Of a stretch of 64,000 nucleotides of DNA, positions 55,901 through 58,900 are shown piece after piece (within the stretch, counting starts at the first letter, position 1; each line of letters starts with the position of its first letter). Both the position numbers and the translations under genes were made by a program. Source of the DNA: Atriophallophorus winterbourni. Its lineage: Eukaryota > Platyhelminthes > Trematoda > Plagiorchiida > Microphallidae. The DNA is taken from NCBI GenBank assembly GCA_013407085.1, contig JACCGJ010002998.1:62001-126000 (forward strand), written 5' to 3'. Under the pieces are notes generated by a model. The model was not told where the DNA came from and ran no database searches. It was given only the letters and a program-made list of their open reading frames with translations.

Positions 55901-58900
55901 GTCACTAACACGATTCATTTAATGCTCCTTTTGACAGAATCTGGTGCACGCGATTACCTGAGTGAGCTTCGTTTATTGTCTCACATTTAATGCAATTTTA
56001 TAAAGGAATTTTAATTGGAACAAGAATGAACCATTATCACAACACGAACTAAATTAAAATAACATTTTTCAATTATTAGTGTGTGAGTGCGAAGTGCAAT
56101 TGTGATGAGTGTTAATCACGAGCCTTTTAATGAAATGTAGAACTCCACCCTTCAGCACACCACAATTGCGAACTCCTAATTTTTCGGGTTTCGGAATGAT
56201 GGCATACAAACAATTCAAGCGACAACATATAATGAGCGATGAGACGATTGGCAATGTCATCCGCAATCGAACGATACGCAATTAGTCGATGTCCGTCAAA
56301 CGTACTGGTCGGCACGAAATCGAATTACAAACACATCGAAGTGACATCCGGGACAAACATGTTGAGGATCCGTGTTGTGATTGTTTTTTTGCCCATGTAA
56401 CATAGGCGTGTGTTTTGTGATTGGTCTTGTGCTTAATAAACGCCTCTTGTGTAGTGGGTGAACCTGATTACCGTTGGACATGTTGACCTCTGGTGTGGAT
56501 CGGGTGCCCAAGTTCAAGTGGCTGTGAAACGCGGGGGCTAACGTGGCTATTGTTGGACAAATGAAACATAAATGGGACAATTGACGACCTGCCCATTGGT
56601 AACTTAAAATGAGAAGACACAATCATTTCCGGCCACACTAACCCTCCCGCTACAATATGATCCGTTTTACTTTATTGGGTAGTACCTCACCCGCTACAAT
56701 ATGATACGTTTTTCTCTATCGTGTAGTAGATTTGTACCTAAAACACTGTTTCTTTTATATTACCTAAACAGTTTCGGACGAATTGGGTAAGCGAGGAGTG
56801 TCGAATATCGAGCTATCATTTTCCTATGTTTTATGCCTTGTGTTTGATTCTTTGATTTAACGGTAATCTGGGATATCTACTCTCAAGCCGATTAGGAAGA
56901 TGCAATTAATATTATTGTAAATGGTTGTGTGCTAACCTCATCTTTTTCATGTTTGCTTGTTTATCCATCATTAAAGTGTTTGGACGCTGAAACCAAGAAC
57001 TGTCTCATAATGTTTCCTAATATGCATGGACAGTTCAACAATTTTAGATGAAAGAATTTTCGTTTGAACCATTGAACGCTTGCCGGTGCCCGTTGGACTT
57101 ATGTGTATTTCCCAATTTCTTTGGAATTTAAGAATTCTGAATTTCCAGGAATTAGAGTTATAAAAGCTATCGCTCTATAGCTTAAGACGAATACGGAATG
57201 GATATAAGCATAAACAATGTAAGTAAGGCACACAAAATTTACTTAAGCACGTAAATGAATGGCTCAGAATCAACCGCTAGTTCTCCCAGTTCTCTTCGAT
57301 GAACGAATATTCGAGAGATGTACAACTACTTGTTGTACTGCGTATAAAAACTTGACGGTGATCTGTATTCTTCGGCTTTTCATTACTACGTACGACTCGG
57401 TTTGTTTTTTATCCACAAATAGCCGTACAAGGCTTGCCGTTCTCAATCGATATTGTGTGATAAATATCATGTCATTTACATGTTTTAACGCTGACACGGT
57501 TTCCAAAACTCTTCACAATTTCTCTCAACCTACGGGTGCACTGATTTCCTTTCAAATTTTCAAGCCGGCAGCGAACAGAACTACTTGAGATGTGATGAGT
57601 GGGGTTAATCGTTCCTGCGTAGGAAAGATCTAAGCGAACGGTGTGCAGATAATTGCTGAAACCCGATGTTGGTTGCACTCAATTTATTTGACAGTTTGTT
57701 TACTCTAACGTTTGCGCGCCAATCTCATATGTATTAGAACAACCACGAAAGAAATAGTCTACCTGTACTTTGAACCTCTGCTTTTTTACAAGCATATTGT
57801 GAATGATTTTATCAAAATCTCTCGATATGTTCACATGGTGGATATTTGTTTGTGGATAACTATATCCAACCCTTTCGTCCAACACTGTAAGAACATATCT
57901 CAAGTTGCATCACTGTGTTTGAACTCCATGCTGCCATGGCGAAAATATATGAAAAGTGCGAAATCATGTTTTAGAAAACTACAAGTTTCATGGAATCTAC
58001 AATCACAGTCATCACTATAACGACTACGATGAAATTCAAATTGTATTGATTTACTGACTGAATGGAATGTTAGTCTGTTTCAGTCATTTTTTCATTCATT
58101 GTTTCTGCTCACTCAACTCCCAAATACGATGATGGAAACAGATGAACTATTTTTTTCTGATGGCTGACCCGGCGCAGGATTCGAAACTGAGTAGGGCAAT
58201 TGCAAGAAGCTCGTCCCATTTGGTGCGTCCCTAAATCTCTTAAGCATTGCAGGCACCCGATGTTGGACATCTATCTTCCATGTGGAAATTGACCTCGTCA
58301 GGTCGACAAATCTGATATTGACGGTAAAACAGTGTCAAATGGTTTGAGAAATATTCATTGAGAATGTGGTGTTCCATCAAACAATATTCAATGGATTGCA
58401 TCCTACTTCGAAGGTCATCTCTAATATATGGTGGTGAATGGCAAAAGATCACATGCAATACCGATTTCGCGTGGTGTCCTGCAGGGTACAGGTTAAGATT
58501 CTGAGGTTTATATGACGTAAATGAATATAAAATGTTTCTTTTGTTAACAAAATTTAATGCTGAAACTTGAAAAATGTTTAAAAAAAACATTATTGTTATT
58601 GTCTTTCCAGACGTAACGAGAAGTAAGTAGAGTATTTCTAAAATATTTGATTTCCACGAAGAATCAAATATACGTTCTTGTTTGTTAGACTAAAAGCTCC
58701 ACATAATACTGCACATTAGCATTGATTTGTCCCAAAGTGCGATCGTTTCCGTTTTATGGATATTCACTGGGTGTATAATAGGTTATGGAGTCTAGTTGTG
58801 GGATATGTGGAATTCTCAAAACTGTTTATTCGAGGATTCATTGATTCAATAATTTATTGTTAAGAAATTATTACTTTACAACACCACATTATTTCCATAT

